Of a DNA stretch of 64,000 nucleotides, positions 34,381 through 43,022 are shown piece by piece. The stretch comes from UBA6115 sp012514225. Lineage in GTDB: Bacteria; Bacillota; Clostridia; Christensenellales; Aristaeellaceae. The notes under the pieces were generated by a model. It was not told the DNA's origin and made no database searches. It saw only the letters and a list, made by a program, of their open reading frames with translations. Each line of letters begins with the position of its first letter. The first letter of the stretch is position 1. Made by a program: the position numbers and the translations under genes. The stretch is from positions 62,001 through 126,000 of the forward strand of contig DAIOLC010000001.1 of the NCBI GenBank assembly GCA_036756425.1, given 5' to 3'.

Positions 34381-35928
34381 ATGCTGGCAAGAACCCGCTG
34401 TATCGCCTTGAACGGCATCCAGGGAGAGCCGGTCAACGTGGAGGTCTTTGTAAGCCCCGCCAGCGCCTTCCAATTCAACGTCGTCGGCCTGCCGGACGCC
34501 GCGGTCCGAGAGAGCAAGGATCGGGTGGGCGCGGCGCTGAAGAACAGCGGGTTCGTGATGCCCCTGGGGCACACCGTCGTCAACCTGTCACCCGCGGATT
34601 TGAGGAAAGAGGGCACGGCGTTCGACCTGCCCATCGCCGTCGCGGTCATCGCCGCCAGCCGTCAGATGACGCTTCCGGGGCTGGACGACGTGCTGCTCAT
34701 CGGGGAACTGGCGCTGGACGGACGGCTGCAGCCCGTGTCCGGCGCGCTGTCCATGGTCATCGCGGCGCACGAGCGGGGTGTCCGGCGCGTCCTCCTCCCC
34801 AAGGAAAACGCACGGGAAGTCCAGGTGGTTGCGGGCATGGAGGTGTATCCGGCGTCCAGCCTGTACGAGGCAATCGCCCACCTGTCCGGGCGGCTCCCCA
34901 TCCCCGCCCAGCAGCAGAAGACCTACGAGGAATGCCTGTCCGAAGCGGCCTTTGACATGGACCTGGAGCAGGTGCGCGGCCAGAAGATGGCCCGGCGCGC
35001 GCTAGAAATCGCCGCGGCCGGCGGGCACAACCTGCTGCTCATCGGCGTGCCCGGCTCCGGGAAAACCATGATGGCGCGGTGCCTGCCCGGACTGCTGCCG
35101 CAGATGAGCCAGGAGGAGGCCTTTGAAACCACGCGCATCCACTCCGCGGCCGGCGTGTTGAAGCCCGGGAGCGGCCTGATGACCCGGCGGCCATTCCGCA
35201 CGCCGCACCATTCGGCTTCCCTGGCGTCCCTGGTGGGCGGCGGGATGAACGCGAAGCCGGGGGAGGTCTCCCTCGCGCACAACGGCGTGCTCTTCCTGGA
35301 CGAAATGCCGGAATACCCGCGCCAGGTACTGGAAGCGCTCCGACAGCCGCTTGAGGACGGGGAAATCACGGTGACCCGCGTGAAGGCGCACACCCAGTAC
35401 CTCAGCCGCATGATGCTGGTCGCCAGCATGAACCCCTGCCCCTGCGGATACTACGGCAGCCGGGTCAAGCCCTGCCGCTGCGGCAGCCATGAAATCCGCA
35501 AGTACCTTGACCGCATCTCCGGCCCCCTGCTGGATCGTATCGACATCCAGACGGAGGTGGACGCGGTGGCGGTGGAGGACATCGTGAAAGACACCCGCCA
35601 GGAGGGCAGCGCCGCCGTCCGCGAGCGCGTGCAAAAAGCGCGGGAGCGCCAGGCCGCGCGGTTTGAAGGCACAGGCATCCGCACCAACGCGCAGATGCGG
35701 GGAAAGAACATGGAAGCCCAGGCGCAGGCATCGCCGGAGGCGCTGGCCTTGCTGCAGTCGGCCGTCAAGCGCTACGGCCTGAGCATGCGCGCCTACACCC
35801 GGCTTCTCAAGGTGGCGCGCACCATCGCGGACCTTCGGGGCGGGGACTCCGTTTCGGACGAGGACATGGCCGAGGCTGTGCAGTTCCGTATCATCGACGG
35901 AAAGTACTGGAGCCAGGCCCATGGCTGA
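34381..35928 (+). CDS. comM: YifB/ComM family Mg-chelatase-like ATPase
   Basis: This 515-aa AAA+ protein has an N-terminal Lon-like ChlI domain (1-170), Walker A LIGVPGSGKTMMARCLPGLL (about 220) and Walker B GVLFLDEMPEYPRQVLEAL. CPCGYYG and a cysteine-rich KPCRCGSHE loop follow, then a C-terminal Mg-chelatase domain (SMRAYTRLLKVARTIADL). ComM is a helicase that aids branch migration during natural transformation. SD GGAAGGGG. Its stop overlaps dprA by 8 bp, pairing two transformation-linked genes. Confidence 0.93.
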   Translation: MLARTRCIALNGIQGEPVNVEVFVSPASAFQFNVVGLPDAAVRESKDRVGAALKNSGFVMPLGHTVVNLSPADLRKEGTAFDLPIAVAVIAASRQMTLPGLDDVLLIGELALDGRLQPVSGALSMVIAAHERGVRRVLLPKENAREVQVVAGMEVYPASSLYEAIAHLSGRLPIPAQQQKTYEECLSEAAFDMDLEQVRGQKMARRALEIAAAGGHNLLLIGVPGSGKTMMARCLPGLLPQMSQEEAFETTRIHSAAGVLKPGSGLMTRRPFRTPHHSASLASLVGGGMNAKPGEVSLAHNGVLFLDEMPEYPRQVLEALRQPLEDGEITVTRVKAHTQYLSRMMLVASMNPCPCGYYGSRVKPCRCGSHEIRKYLDRISGPLLDRIDIQTEVDAVAVEDIVKDTRQEGSAAVRERVQKARERQAARFEGTGIRTNAQMRGKNMEAQAQASPEALALLQSAVKRYGLSMRAYTRLLKVARTIADLRGGDSVSDEDMAEAVQFRIIDGKYWSQAHG

Positions 35929-37015
35929 GTCGCGGGAAAATCTCTGCCGCGCCTGGCTTTCCTGCGCCGAGAGCCTGACCTGGAAAGCCAGGGAGCGGGT
36001 GTTCGCCGCCTTCCCGGACGCCGGCGCGGCCTTCGAAGGGTTTTCGGATGATTTCCTCGCGTTGGTGGGGGAAAAGGCGTACCGGGAGCTGTCCGCCCTG
36101 CGGCAGAAAGGCCTGGACAAGCTGGCGCTCGCGCTTACCCGGGCGGACGTCCGCCTGTGCGGCCGGGGCGACGGGGATTTCCCGGAGTTGCTCACCAGCA
36201 TTCCCGACCCGCCCGATTTGCTGTTTTACAAAGGGCTGATGCGTCGCGAGGAGCCCCGCGCCATCGCCGTGGTGGGGTCCCGCCGGGAAACGCGTTACGG
36301 GCGGGAGCAGGCTTTTGGCATCGCGCGGGATTTGGCCCGCGCCGGGGTGACCGTCGTCAGCGGCCTGGCGCGGGGCATCGATACGGCCGCGCACCGCGGT
36401 GCGCTGGAAGGGCATGGTCGGACCGTGGCCGTGCTGGGTTCCGGCATCAAGAACGTGTACCCGGAGGAAAACCGGCCGCTGGCGGAACAGATTATCCGGG
36501 AGGGCGGCGCCCTCGTCAGCGAGTTCCACCCGACAGCCGAGCCCCTGGCCTTCCGCTTCCCCTTCCGCAACCGCCTGGTTTCGGGGCTGTGCCAGGGGGT
36601 GCTGCTGATCGAGGCCCGGGAAAAAAGCGGGACCCTCATCACCGTCGGCCACGCGCTGGCGCAGGGCCGGGAGGTCTTCGCCCTGCCCGGGCAGGTGGAC
36701 GCGCCTTGCTCCGCCGCGCCGCACCGGCTGCTGCGGGAAGGCGCCCGCCTGGTCACTTCGGCCGCGGACGTGCTGGAGGATATGGGGTGGGGGACGCAGG
36801 AGGCGCCCCGGCCGCCGGCCACCGAGCCGGCCGATTTGACATTGGAACAACGCAGGCTTTATGATGCGCTTTGCGATGAGCCCAAATCCCTGGACCTCCT
36901 GATGGAAGAGCTGGGAATGAGCGCCGCCCGCGCGAGCGTGCTGGTGACCCAGATGGAATTGATGGGCTGCGTCGAGGCGCTGCCCGGCAGGATGGTCCGC
37001 CGCGCCGCGCAATAA
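35921..37015 (+). CDS. dprA: DNA processing protein DprA
   Basis: This 364-aa protein loads RecA onto incoming single-stranded DNA. The Rossmann core shows AVVGSRRETRYGREQAFGI, VSGLARGIDTAAHRGALEG, VLGSGIKNVYPEENRPL and FPFRNRLVSGLCQGVLLIEA (all diagnostic), with a C-terminal winged helix (about 300-360). Overlaps comM by 8 bp; topA follows after 16 nt. The usual ComE/ComG uptake genes are not in the window. Confidence 0.95.
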   Translation: MAESRENLCRAWLSCAESLTWKARERVFAAFPDAGAAFEGFSDDFLALVGEKAYRELSALRQKGLDKLALALTRADVRLCGRGDGDFPELLTSIPDPPDLLFYKGLMRREEPRAIAVVGSRRETRYGREQAFGIARDLARAGVTVVSGLARGIDTAAHRGALEGHGRTVAVLGSGIKNVYPEENRPLAEQIIREGGALVSEFHPTAEPLAFRFPFRNRLVSGLCQGVLLIEAREKSGTLITVGHALAQGREVFALPGQVDAPCSAAPHRLLREGARLVTSAADVLEDMGWGTQEAPRPPATEPADLTLEQRRLYDALCDEPKSLDLLMEELGMSAARASVLVTQMELMGCVEALPGRMVRRAAQ

Positions 37016-37031
37016 TTATTCGGAGGCAGCA

Positions 37032-39155
37032 TTGCAGGCCAGCAAGTACAAACTCGTCATCGTCGAGTCCCCCGCGAAGGCGCGCACCGTTTCCAGGTTC
37101 CTGGGGAAGGGATACAAGGTGGAGGCCTCCCAGGGCCATGTGCGCGACCTGCCCAAGTCCCAGTTCGGCATCGACGCGGACAAGGACTTCGCGATGAAGT
37201 ACATCACCATCCACGGCCGGGGCGAAATCCTGGCCAAGCTCCGCAAACTGAGCAAGAACGCCAGCCAGGTCTACCTGGCCACCGACCCGGACCGGGAAGG
37301 CGAGGCGATTTCCTGGCATCTGGCGCAGGCGCTAGGCCTGGACCCGGAGCAGAAGCTGCGGGTGGAGTTTCAGGAAATCACCAAGAAGGCGGTCAGGGAC
37401 GCCATCCAAAACGCGCGCGCCATCGACATGGACCGGGTCAACGCCCAGCAGGCGCGCCGCGCGCTGGACCGGGTGGTCGGCTACCAGATCAGCCCCCTGC
37501 TGTGGGCAAAGGTGAAAAAAGGCCTGTCTGCGGGGCGGGTGCAAAGCGTGGCGGTCCGCATGATTGTCGACCGCGAGGACGAAATCGACGCCTTCCTCCC
37601 GCAGGAATACTGGGAAATCGAGGCGCAATTCGTATCGGGCGCTTCCCGGCAGAAAAAACACCCGCTGACCGCGAAGCTGGCGACCCTCAAGGGCAGGAAG
37701 GCGGTCGTTCCGGACGCGAAATCCGCGCAGCTGGCCCGGGATAAAATCCTGGCCGGCGGGTTCACCGTCCAGTCCGTCAAGCGCCGGCAGCGCGTCAAAT
37801 CGCCGGCGGCGCCGTTCACCACCTCAACCTTGCAGCAGGAAGCCAGCCGGAAGCTTAACTTTACCTCCTCCCGCACCATGCAGGTTGTGCAGGGCCTTTA
37901 CGAGGGGGTGGAACTGGGCAAGGAAGGCAGCCAGGGCCTGGTCACCTATATCCGCACCGACTCCGTACGCGTCGGGGCGGAGGCGATTCAGGCGGCGCGG
38001 GAAGCCATCCTCAGCGGCTACGGCAAGGAGCACCTGCCCAGGACCCCCAGGGAATACAAGACCTCCGGCCGCGCGCAGGACGCGCACGAGGCCATCCGGC
38101 CCACCGACCTCGCGCGCACGCCCGACAGCCTCAAGGCATTCCTCTCCCGCGAGCAGCTGCAGCTGTACAAGCTCATCTACAACCGCTTCCTGGCCAGCCA
38201 GATGCAGGACGCGCGGTTTGAAACCCTGACGGCGGATTTGGCCGCTCCCGGCGTCACGCTGCGGTACTATGCGGAAAACAAGGTATTCGCGGGCTTTACC
38301 GCGGTTTACGAGGAGGGCACGGACGAGGACGGCCAGACGGCTTCCGGCGCCCTGCCCGACCTGAAGGAGGGTGAAACGGCGGAAATCACGGACGTCGCCG
38401 CGCAACAGCGCTTCACGCAGCCGCCCGCCCGCTTCACCGAGGCCGCCCTCATCAAGGCGCTGGAGGAGAAGGGCATCGGCCGCCCATCCACCTACGCCCC
38501 CACCATCGGCACTATCATTTCCCGCGGCTACGTCTCCCGCGAAAAAAAGCGACTGTACCCGACCGAAATGGGGCGGATGGTGCACCAGATCATGACAGAG
38601 CATTTTTCGCCGGTCGTGAACCCGGAGTTCACCGCCCAGATGGAGGGCCGGCTGGACGCGGTCGCCGAGGGCGGCAGCGACTGGAAGCAGCTGCTGCGGG
38701 ATTTCTACCCCGGCTTCCGGGAGATGGTGAGCCGGGCGGAGGCGGAGGTCGAGAAAGTGACCCTGCCCCAGGAGGTCTCCGACGTCCCCTGCGACCAGTG
38801 CGGCACCCTGATGGTGTACAAAATGGGCCGGTACGGGCGGTTCCTGGCCTGCCCCCGCTTCCCGGAATGCCGCGGTACCAAGCCCATCCTCACCTACATC
38901 GACGCGCCCTGCCCGGAGTGCGGCGCCGGATTGCTGGAAAAGACCACCCGGAAGGGCCGCAAGTTCTACGGCTGCGAGCGCTACCCGGAATGCGCCTTTA
39001 CCTCCTGGGACGCCGTGTCCCCGAAGAAGTGCCCGGTCTGCGGCAGTTACATGGTTGTCAAGCAGCGCCGCGGCAGCCGAACGCTGCTGTGCGCCAGCGA
39101 GAGCTGCCGCCACCACGAGGAAATGGAGCCGTCCCCGGAGGGGGAGGATGCCTGA
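37032..39155 (+). CDS. topA: DNA topoisomerase I
   Basis: This 707-aa type IA topoisomerase relaxes negative supercoils. It has an N-terminal Toprim domain (LVIVESPAKARTVSRFLG, ATDPDREGEAISWHLAQAL), active-site Tyr in LVTYIRTDSVRV (about residue 305), and ALIKALEEKGIGRPSTYAP. Three C-terminal zinc ribbons follow: CDQCGTLM...CPRFPEC, CPECGAGL...CERYPEC and CPVCGSYM...CASESC. TTG start at 37032 with SD GGAGG. The 3' end overlaps trmFO by 8 bp, as in the classical dprA-topA-trmFO order. Confidence 0.97.
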   Translation: MQASKYKLVIVESPAKARTVSRFLGKGYKVEASQGHVRDLPKSQFGIDADKDFAMKYITIHGRGEILAKLRKLSKNASQVYLATDPDREGEAISWHLAQALGLDPEQKLRVEFQEITKKAVRDAIQNARAIDMDRVNAQQARRALDRVVGYQISPLLWAKVKKGLSAGRVQSVAVRMIVDREDEIDAFLPQEYWEIEAQFVSGASRQKKHPLTAKLATLKGRKAVVPDAKSAQLARDKILAGGFTVQSVKRRQRVKSPAAPFTTSTLQQEASRKLNFTSSRTMQVVQGLYEGVELGKEGSQGLVTYIRTDSVRVGAEAIQAAREAILSGYGKEHLPRTPREYKTSGRAQDAHEAIRPTDLARTPDSLKAFLSREQLQLYKLIYNRFLASQMQDARFETLTADLAAPGVTLRYYAENKVFAGFTAVYEEGTDEDGQTASGALPDLKEGETAEITDVAAQQRFTQPPARFTEAALIKALEEKGIGRPSTYAPTIGTIISRGYVSREKKRLYPTEMGRMVHQIMTEHFSPVVNPEFTAQMEGRLDAVAEGGSDWKQLLRDFYPGFREMVSRAEAEVEKVTLPQEVSDVPCDQCGTLMVYKMGRYGRFLACPRFPECRGTKPILTYIDAPCPECGAGLLEKTTRKGRKFYGCERYPECAFTSWDAVSPKKCPVCGSYMVVKQRRGSRTLLCASESCRHHEEMEPSPEGEDA

Positions 39156-40476
39156 AACCAGGGTCACGGTCCTGGGCGCCGGCCTGGCGGGCAGTGAAGC
39201 CGCCTGGCAGCTGGCAATCCGGGGCATACCGGTTCTGCTGGTCGACATGAAGCCCGGGCGGATGAGCCCCGCCCATTCCTCCCCGCTGTTCGCGGAACTG
39301 GTATGCAGCAACTCCTTAAAGGGCGACCGGCTGGAAAACGCGCCGGGCCTTTTGAAGGAAGAGATGCGCCTGCTGGGTTCGCTCGTCCTGTCCGCGGCGG
39401 ACCGGTCACGCGTGCCGGCGGGCGGCGCCCTGGCGGTGGACCGCGACGCGTTTTCATCCTTTGTGACAGACCGTTTGAAGCGGCATCCCCTGATTGAGGC
39501 GCGCAGCGAATTGATGGAAGCGCTGCCGGAAGCGCCCTTTGTCGTGGCGACAGGCCCGCTCACGGAGGGAAAGCTTGCGCAGGCCCTTTCCGGTGTGGCG
39601 GGCACGCTTCATTTCTATGACGCCGCCGCGCCCATCGTGACGGCGGATTCCATCCGGCAGGACGCCGTCTTCCGCGCCTCCCGCCACGGAAGGGGCAGCG
39701 ACTACCTCAACTGCCCCCTGAACCGTGCGCAGTACGAAGCCTTCATCGACGCCCTGCTGGAGGCGGAATGCGCGCCGGTGCACGGGTTTGAGGAGGGCCG
39801 ACTGTTCGAGGGCTGCATGCCCATCGAGTCCATCGCCCGAAGGGGCCGCATGGCGCCGGCCTTCGGCCCCATGAAGCCGGTAGGCCTCGTGGACCCGGCA
39901 ACGGGCAGGCAGCCTTTCGCCGTGGTGCAACTGCGCCAGGACGACGCGGCCGGCAGCCTGTACAACCTGGTCGGGTTCCAGACACGGCTGAAGTTCCCCG
40001 AGCAAAAGCGGGTCTTTGGCCTGATTCCCGGGCTGGAGCAGGCGGAGTACGCACGCTATGGCGTCATGCACCGCAACAGCTTCTTGAGCAGCCCCGGGTT
40101 TCTGGACCGGCATTTCGCCGCTTTGCGGCACCCGCTCCGGTTTTTCGCGGGCCAGCTGACCGGCGTGGAGGGCTACGTGGAAAGCGCCGCCTCCGGCCTG
40201 GCCGCGGGGCTTGGCCTTGCGGCACGGCTGAGGGGCGTTCCGGAGCCGGATTTCTCGCCTACGACGATGACCGGCGCTTTGGGCCGCTACGTCGCCGCCC
40301 CGAACCGGGACTTCCAGCCCATGAACGCCAACTTCGGCCTGCTCCCTCCGCTTGAGGGGCGCGTCCGGGGCAAGCGGCAGCGCTACGCCGCCCTGGCGGA
40401 GCGGGCGCTATTGGATTTACGGGGCATGGTGAACGGGCGGAAAGACCTGTTTAAAGGAGACAGCGATGGAATTTAA
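39148..40476 (+). CDS. trmFO: Methylenetetrahydrofolate-tRNA-(uracil-5-)-methyltransferase TrmFO
   Basis: This 442-aa FAD/folate enzyme forms m5U54 in the tRNA T-loop. Motifs: VTVLGAGLAGSEAAWQLA (dinucleotide fold), AELVCSNSLKGDRLENAPGLLK (GidA-like, split AELVCSNSLKG and DRLENAPGLLK), YLNCPLNRAQYEAFI and GQLTGVEGYVESAASGLAA. Start ATG 39148 lies within topA and has SD GGAGGGGGAGG. Overlaps hslV by 11 bp. xerC, which sits between trmFO and clpQ in Bacillus, is absent. Confidence 0.96.
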   Translation: MPETRVTVLGAGLAGSEAAWQLAIRGIPVLLVDMKPGRMSPAHSSPLFAELVCSNSLKGDRLENAPGLLKEEMRLLGSLVLSAADRSRVPAGGALAVDRDAFSSFVTDRLKRHPLIEARSELMEALPEAPFVVATGPLTEGKLAQALSGVAGTLHFYDAAAPIVTADSIRQDAVFRASRHGRGSDYLNCPLNRAQYEAFIDALLEAECAPVHGFEEGRLFEGCMPIESIARRGRMAPAFGPMKPVGLVDPATGRQPFAVVQLRQDDAAGSLYNLVGFQTRLKFPEQKRVFGLIPGLEQAEYARYGVMHRNSFLSSPGFLDRHFAALRHPLRFFAGQLTGVEGYVESAASGLAAGLGLAARLRGVPEPDFSPTTMTGALGRYVAAPNRDFQPMNANFGLLPPLEGRVRGKRQRYAALAERALLDLRGMVNGRKDLFKGDSDGI

Positions 40477-40999
40477 GGGGACGACCATCTGCGCGGTCAA
40501 GCGCTTCGGGCACATCGCCCTGGCCGGCGACGGCCAGGTGACGATGGGGGAGAACGCCATCTTCAAGAGCACCGCGCGCAAGGTGCGGCGCATTTACAAC
40601 GGCCAGGTGCTCGTCGGGTTCGCGGGTTCGGTCGCGGACGCCTTTACCCTGTCGGACCGCTTCGAGGAGATGCTGACGCAGGCAGGCGGCAACCTGGAGC
40701 GCGCGGCCGTCAACCTGGCGCGGGAGTGGCGGGGGGACAAGGCGCTGCGGCAGCTGCAGGCGATGCTCATCGCGGCCAACCAAACGCAGATGCTGCTGAT
40801 ATCGGGAACCGGGGAGGTCATCGAGCCGGACGACGGCGTATGCGCCATCGGCTCCGGCGGCAATTTCGCGCTGGCTGCCGCGCGCGCGCTGGTGCAGAAC
40901 ACCGAGCTGCCCGCGCGGGAAATCGCCGAGAAGGCGCTGCGCATCGCGGCGTCCATCTGCGTGTTCACCAACGACAACATCACTGTGGAGGACGCATGA
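40466..40999 (+). CDS. hslV: ATP-dependent protease peptidase subunit HslV (ClpQ)
   Basis: This 177-aa N-terminal-nucleophile peptidase forms the dodecameric core of the HslVU protease. It reads MEFKGTTICAVKRFGHIALA; the catalytic Thr (Thr6 or Thr7) follows a five- to six-residue leader, as in many Firmicute ClpQ proteins, so the leader must be removed. GDGQVTMGE and AIGSGGNFALAAARAL are typical. SD AAGGAG. Its TGA overlaps the hslU ATG (ATGA). Confidence 0.95.
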   Translation: MEFKGTTICAVKRFGHIALAGDGQVTMGENAIFKSTARKVRRIYNGQVLVGFAGSVADAFTLSDRFEEMLTQAGGNLERAAVNLAREWRGDKALRQLQAMLIAANQTQMLLISGTGEVIEPDDGVCAIGSGGNFALAAARALVQNTELPAREIAEKALRIAASICVFTNDNITVEDA

Positions 41000-42369
41000 T
41001 GAGGGTGGAGCTGACGCCCCGGGAAATCGTGCGCGAGCTGGACCGCTACATCATCGGGCAGGACGAGGCGAAGCGCCAGGTGGCCATCGCACTGCGCAAC
41101 CGTTATCGCCGCAGCCGGGTGGACGAGAAACTGCGGGAGGAAATCTACCCCAAGAACATCCTGATGATCGGCCCCACCGGCGTGGGCAAGACCGAGATTG
41201 CCCGCCGGCTGGCCAAACTGGTCAACGCGCCGTTCGTGAAGGTGGAAGCCACCAAGTTCACCGAGGTGGGGTATGTGGGACGGGACGTGGAGGGCATCAT
41301 CCGCGACCTGACGGAGAACGCCGTCCGCATGGTTCAGCAGGAGCACGAGGAGCGGGTGAGGGCGCGCGCAGAGGTGCTGGCGGAGGACCGCCTGGTGACG
41401 CTGCTGGCCAGCCCCCAGCCCCGCCAGGCCGCCAACCCCATCGACCTGCTGCTGCGCGGGCGGCAGCCGGCGGAAGAGCCGTCGGAGGAAGAAAAACAGC
41501 GCCTGTCCGGGCGCAGGGGCGAGCTGCTCAGCCAGCTGCGCGAAGGGCTGCTGGAGGACCGGGAACTGGAAATCGAGGTGGAGGAAAGCGCCCCGCAATT
41601 GGAGGTGGGCGGCGCCTCCATCAATATCGGCGACATGATGGGCGGCATGATGCCCAAAAAGACCAAGATGCGCCGTGTCAAGGTGCGGGAAGCGCGAAAA
41701 ATCCTGCACGACGAGGAAGCCCGGAAACTCATCGATATGGACGCGGTGAAGGAGGAGGCGGTCGCGCGCGCCGAGCAGCACGGCATCGTGTTCATCGACG
41801 AAATCGACAAAATTGCCGGGCGTTCCAGCCTGTCTTCCGTGCCGGACGTCTCCCGCGAGGGCGTACAGCGGGACATCCTGCCCATCGTGGAGGGAAGCGT
41901 GGTCAACACCAAATACGGCAGCGTGCGCACCGACTTTATGCTGTTCATCGCGGCCGGCGCCTTCCACGTCGCCAAGGTGTCCGACCTCATCCCCGAGCTG
42001 CAGGGGCGCTTCCCCGTGCAGGTGGCGCTCAAGAGCCTTAGCCGTGACGACTTCGTCCGCATCCTCAGCCAGCCGGACAACGCGCTGACGCTGCAGTACC
42101 AGGCGCTGTTGGCGGCGGACAAGGTTCGGTTGACCTTCGCGCCCGAAGCGCTGGAGCAGATCGCCCAGGCCGCCTGCAACCTCAACGACGCCGGGGAGAA
42201 CATCGGCGCCCGGCGCCTGCACGCCGTGTTTGAGGAGCTGCTGGAGGATATCTCCTTCAACGCCGGCGGGGAGGAAATGCCGGAGGTCGCGCTTCACATC
42301 ACGGCGCAATACGTGCTCGACCACGTGAAGGCCGCCAAGGCGGCCGACCTGCGCAAGCATATCCTGTAA
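40996..42369 (+). CDS. hslU: ATP-dependent protease ATPase subunit HslU (ClpY)
   Basis: This 457-aa AAA+ unfoldase is the partner of HslV. Motifs: ELDRYIIGQDEAKRQVAIAL, Walker A LMIGPTGVGKTEIARRLAKL, TEVGYVGRDVEGIIRDL (pore loop GYVG), an I-domain (about 110-235), Walker B GIVFIDEIDKIAG and a C-terminal sensor region. Start 40996 (ATGA) or the adjacent ATG 40999. codY, which follows in Bacillus, is absent; a hairpin terminates the operon. Confidence 0.96.
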   Translation: MMRVELTPREIVRELDRYIIGQDEAKRQVAIALRNRYRRSRVDEKLREEIYPKNILMIGPTGVGKTEIARRLAKLVNAPFVKVEATKFTEVGYVGRDVEGIIRDLTENAVRMVQQEHEERVRARAEVLAEDRLVTLLASPQPRQAANPIDLLLRGRQPAEEPSEEEKQRLSGRRGELLSQLREGLLEDRELEIEVEESAPQLEVGGASINIGDMMGGMMPKKTKMRRVKVREARKILHDEEARKLIDMDAVKEEAVARAEQHGIVFIDEIDKIAGRSSLSSVPDVSREGVQRDILPIVEGSVVNTKYGSVRTDFMLFIAAGAFHVAKVSDLIPELQGRFPVQVALKSLSRDDFVRILSQPDNALTLQYQALLAADKVRLTFAPEALEQIAQAACNLNDAGENIGARRLHAVFEELLEDISFNAGGEEMPEVALHITAQYVLDHVKAAKAADLRKHIL

Positions 42370-42394
42370 CAAGTCACGCGGATTAACGGACAGT

Positions 42395-42414
42395 CCCCCG
42401 CAGTGATGCGGGGG
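42395..42414. terminator. Hairpin after hslU
   Basis: An 8-bp perfect stem, CCCCCGCA (42395-42402) with TGCGGGGG (42407-42414), with a GTGA loop, between convergent hslU and the glycosylase gene. No strong U-tract on either side. Confidence 0.65.
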
Positions 42415-42418
42415 GCTG

Positions 42419-42904
42419 CTATAAATGGCTCCTAACCTCTGCCCAATCGGCAAGCAGCATATCGAAGCTGCGGGAGGCGTTGGCCGCGCTAGTGGACGGG
42501 AGGACCCGGGTCGGCAGGGGCGGCTTGTCCGGCACCAGCTTTTCAAAGAGCCGCGCGGCGGTCCCGCCGTTGATGAAAAGGGCGCGCAGCGGCAGCCCTT
42601 CGGTCATTTCGGCGATGGGATTGGCTTTCGCGCCGCGGATGCTGGCATCGGAGGAGCCGTCGATTTCGCAGCTTTCCGCCACGTCCCACAGCGCGATGCC
42701 GCGCCGGGTCAGGAAGGCCTTTTTCGTCGGGACGTCCGCCGGCGTTTCCTCGCCCGCCAGGGCTGAAATCAGCCTCCAGAAGCGGTTCTGCGGGTTCCCG
42801 TAGTAAAACCCGGTACTGCGGGACAAAACGGACGGGAAGCTGCCCAGGATCAGGATTTTCGCCTTTTCCGGGAAAAACGGCGGGATGGTGTGGAACTGAC
42901 GCAT
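42419..42904 (-). CDS. DNA-deoxyinosine glycosylase (uracil-DNA glycosylase superfamily)
   Basis: This 161-aa protein shows ILILGSFPSVLSRSTGFYYG near residue 18, then NPQNRFWRLI and a C-terminal LPSTSAANASRSFD motif (the LPSTSxAN equivalent). These are marks of family 6 hypoxanthine/uracil-DNA glycosylases, which excise deaminated bases. ATG 42904 is chosen for SD AAGGAGG. It stands alone, divergent from secA, with its own promoter. Confidence 0.85.
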   Translation of the reverse strand: MRQFHTIPPFFPEKAKILILGSFPSVLSRSTGFYYGNPQNRFWRLISALAGEETPADVPTKKAFLTRRGIALWDVAESCEIDGSSDASIRGAKANPIAEMTEGLPLRALFINGGTAARLFEKLVPDKPPLPTRVLPSTSAANASRSFDMLLADWAEVRSHL

Positions 42905-42923
42905 CTCGGGCCTCCTTCCCCTC

Positions 42924-42952
42924 AGCATAGCCCGCCGGAACCCCCCGCGCAA
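42924..42952 (-). promoter_or_regulatory. Promoter of the deoxyinosine glycosylase gene
   Basis: On the minus strand TTGCGC (42947-42952), 17 nt, TATGCT (42924-42929), 19 nt before the ATG. Confidence 0.65.
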
Positions 42953-42962
42953 GCGGCGTTTC

Positions 42963-42991
42963 TTGCCCACCCTATGGGCGCATGGTATAAT
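42963..42991 (+). promoter_or_regulatory. Promoter of secA
   Basis: TTGCCC (42963-42968), 17 nt, perfect TATAAT (42986-42991), 31 nt upstream of the secA ATG. Confidence 0.85.
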
Positions 42992-42993
42992 TC

Positions 42994-43014
42994 CCTTTGG
43001 CGCAATGCCAAAGG
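42994..43014 (+). promoter_or_regulatory. Hairpin overlapping the secA ribosome-binding site
   Basis: CCTTTGGC (42994-43001) pairs perfectly with GCCAAAGG (43007-43014), and the SD AAGGAG occupies 43011-43016. If transcription starts near 42998, only the inner 4-5 bp would remain in RNA, so the repeat may be a DNA operator or simply fortuitous. Confidence 0.4.
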
Positions 43015-43022
43015 AGACGCAA

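Noticed and set aside
37824..39605. 593-codon minus-strand frame antisense to topA/trmFO
   Set aside because: No domain, no SD; topA and trmFO motifs on the plus strand are unambiguous.
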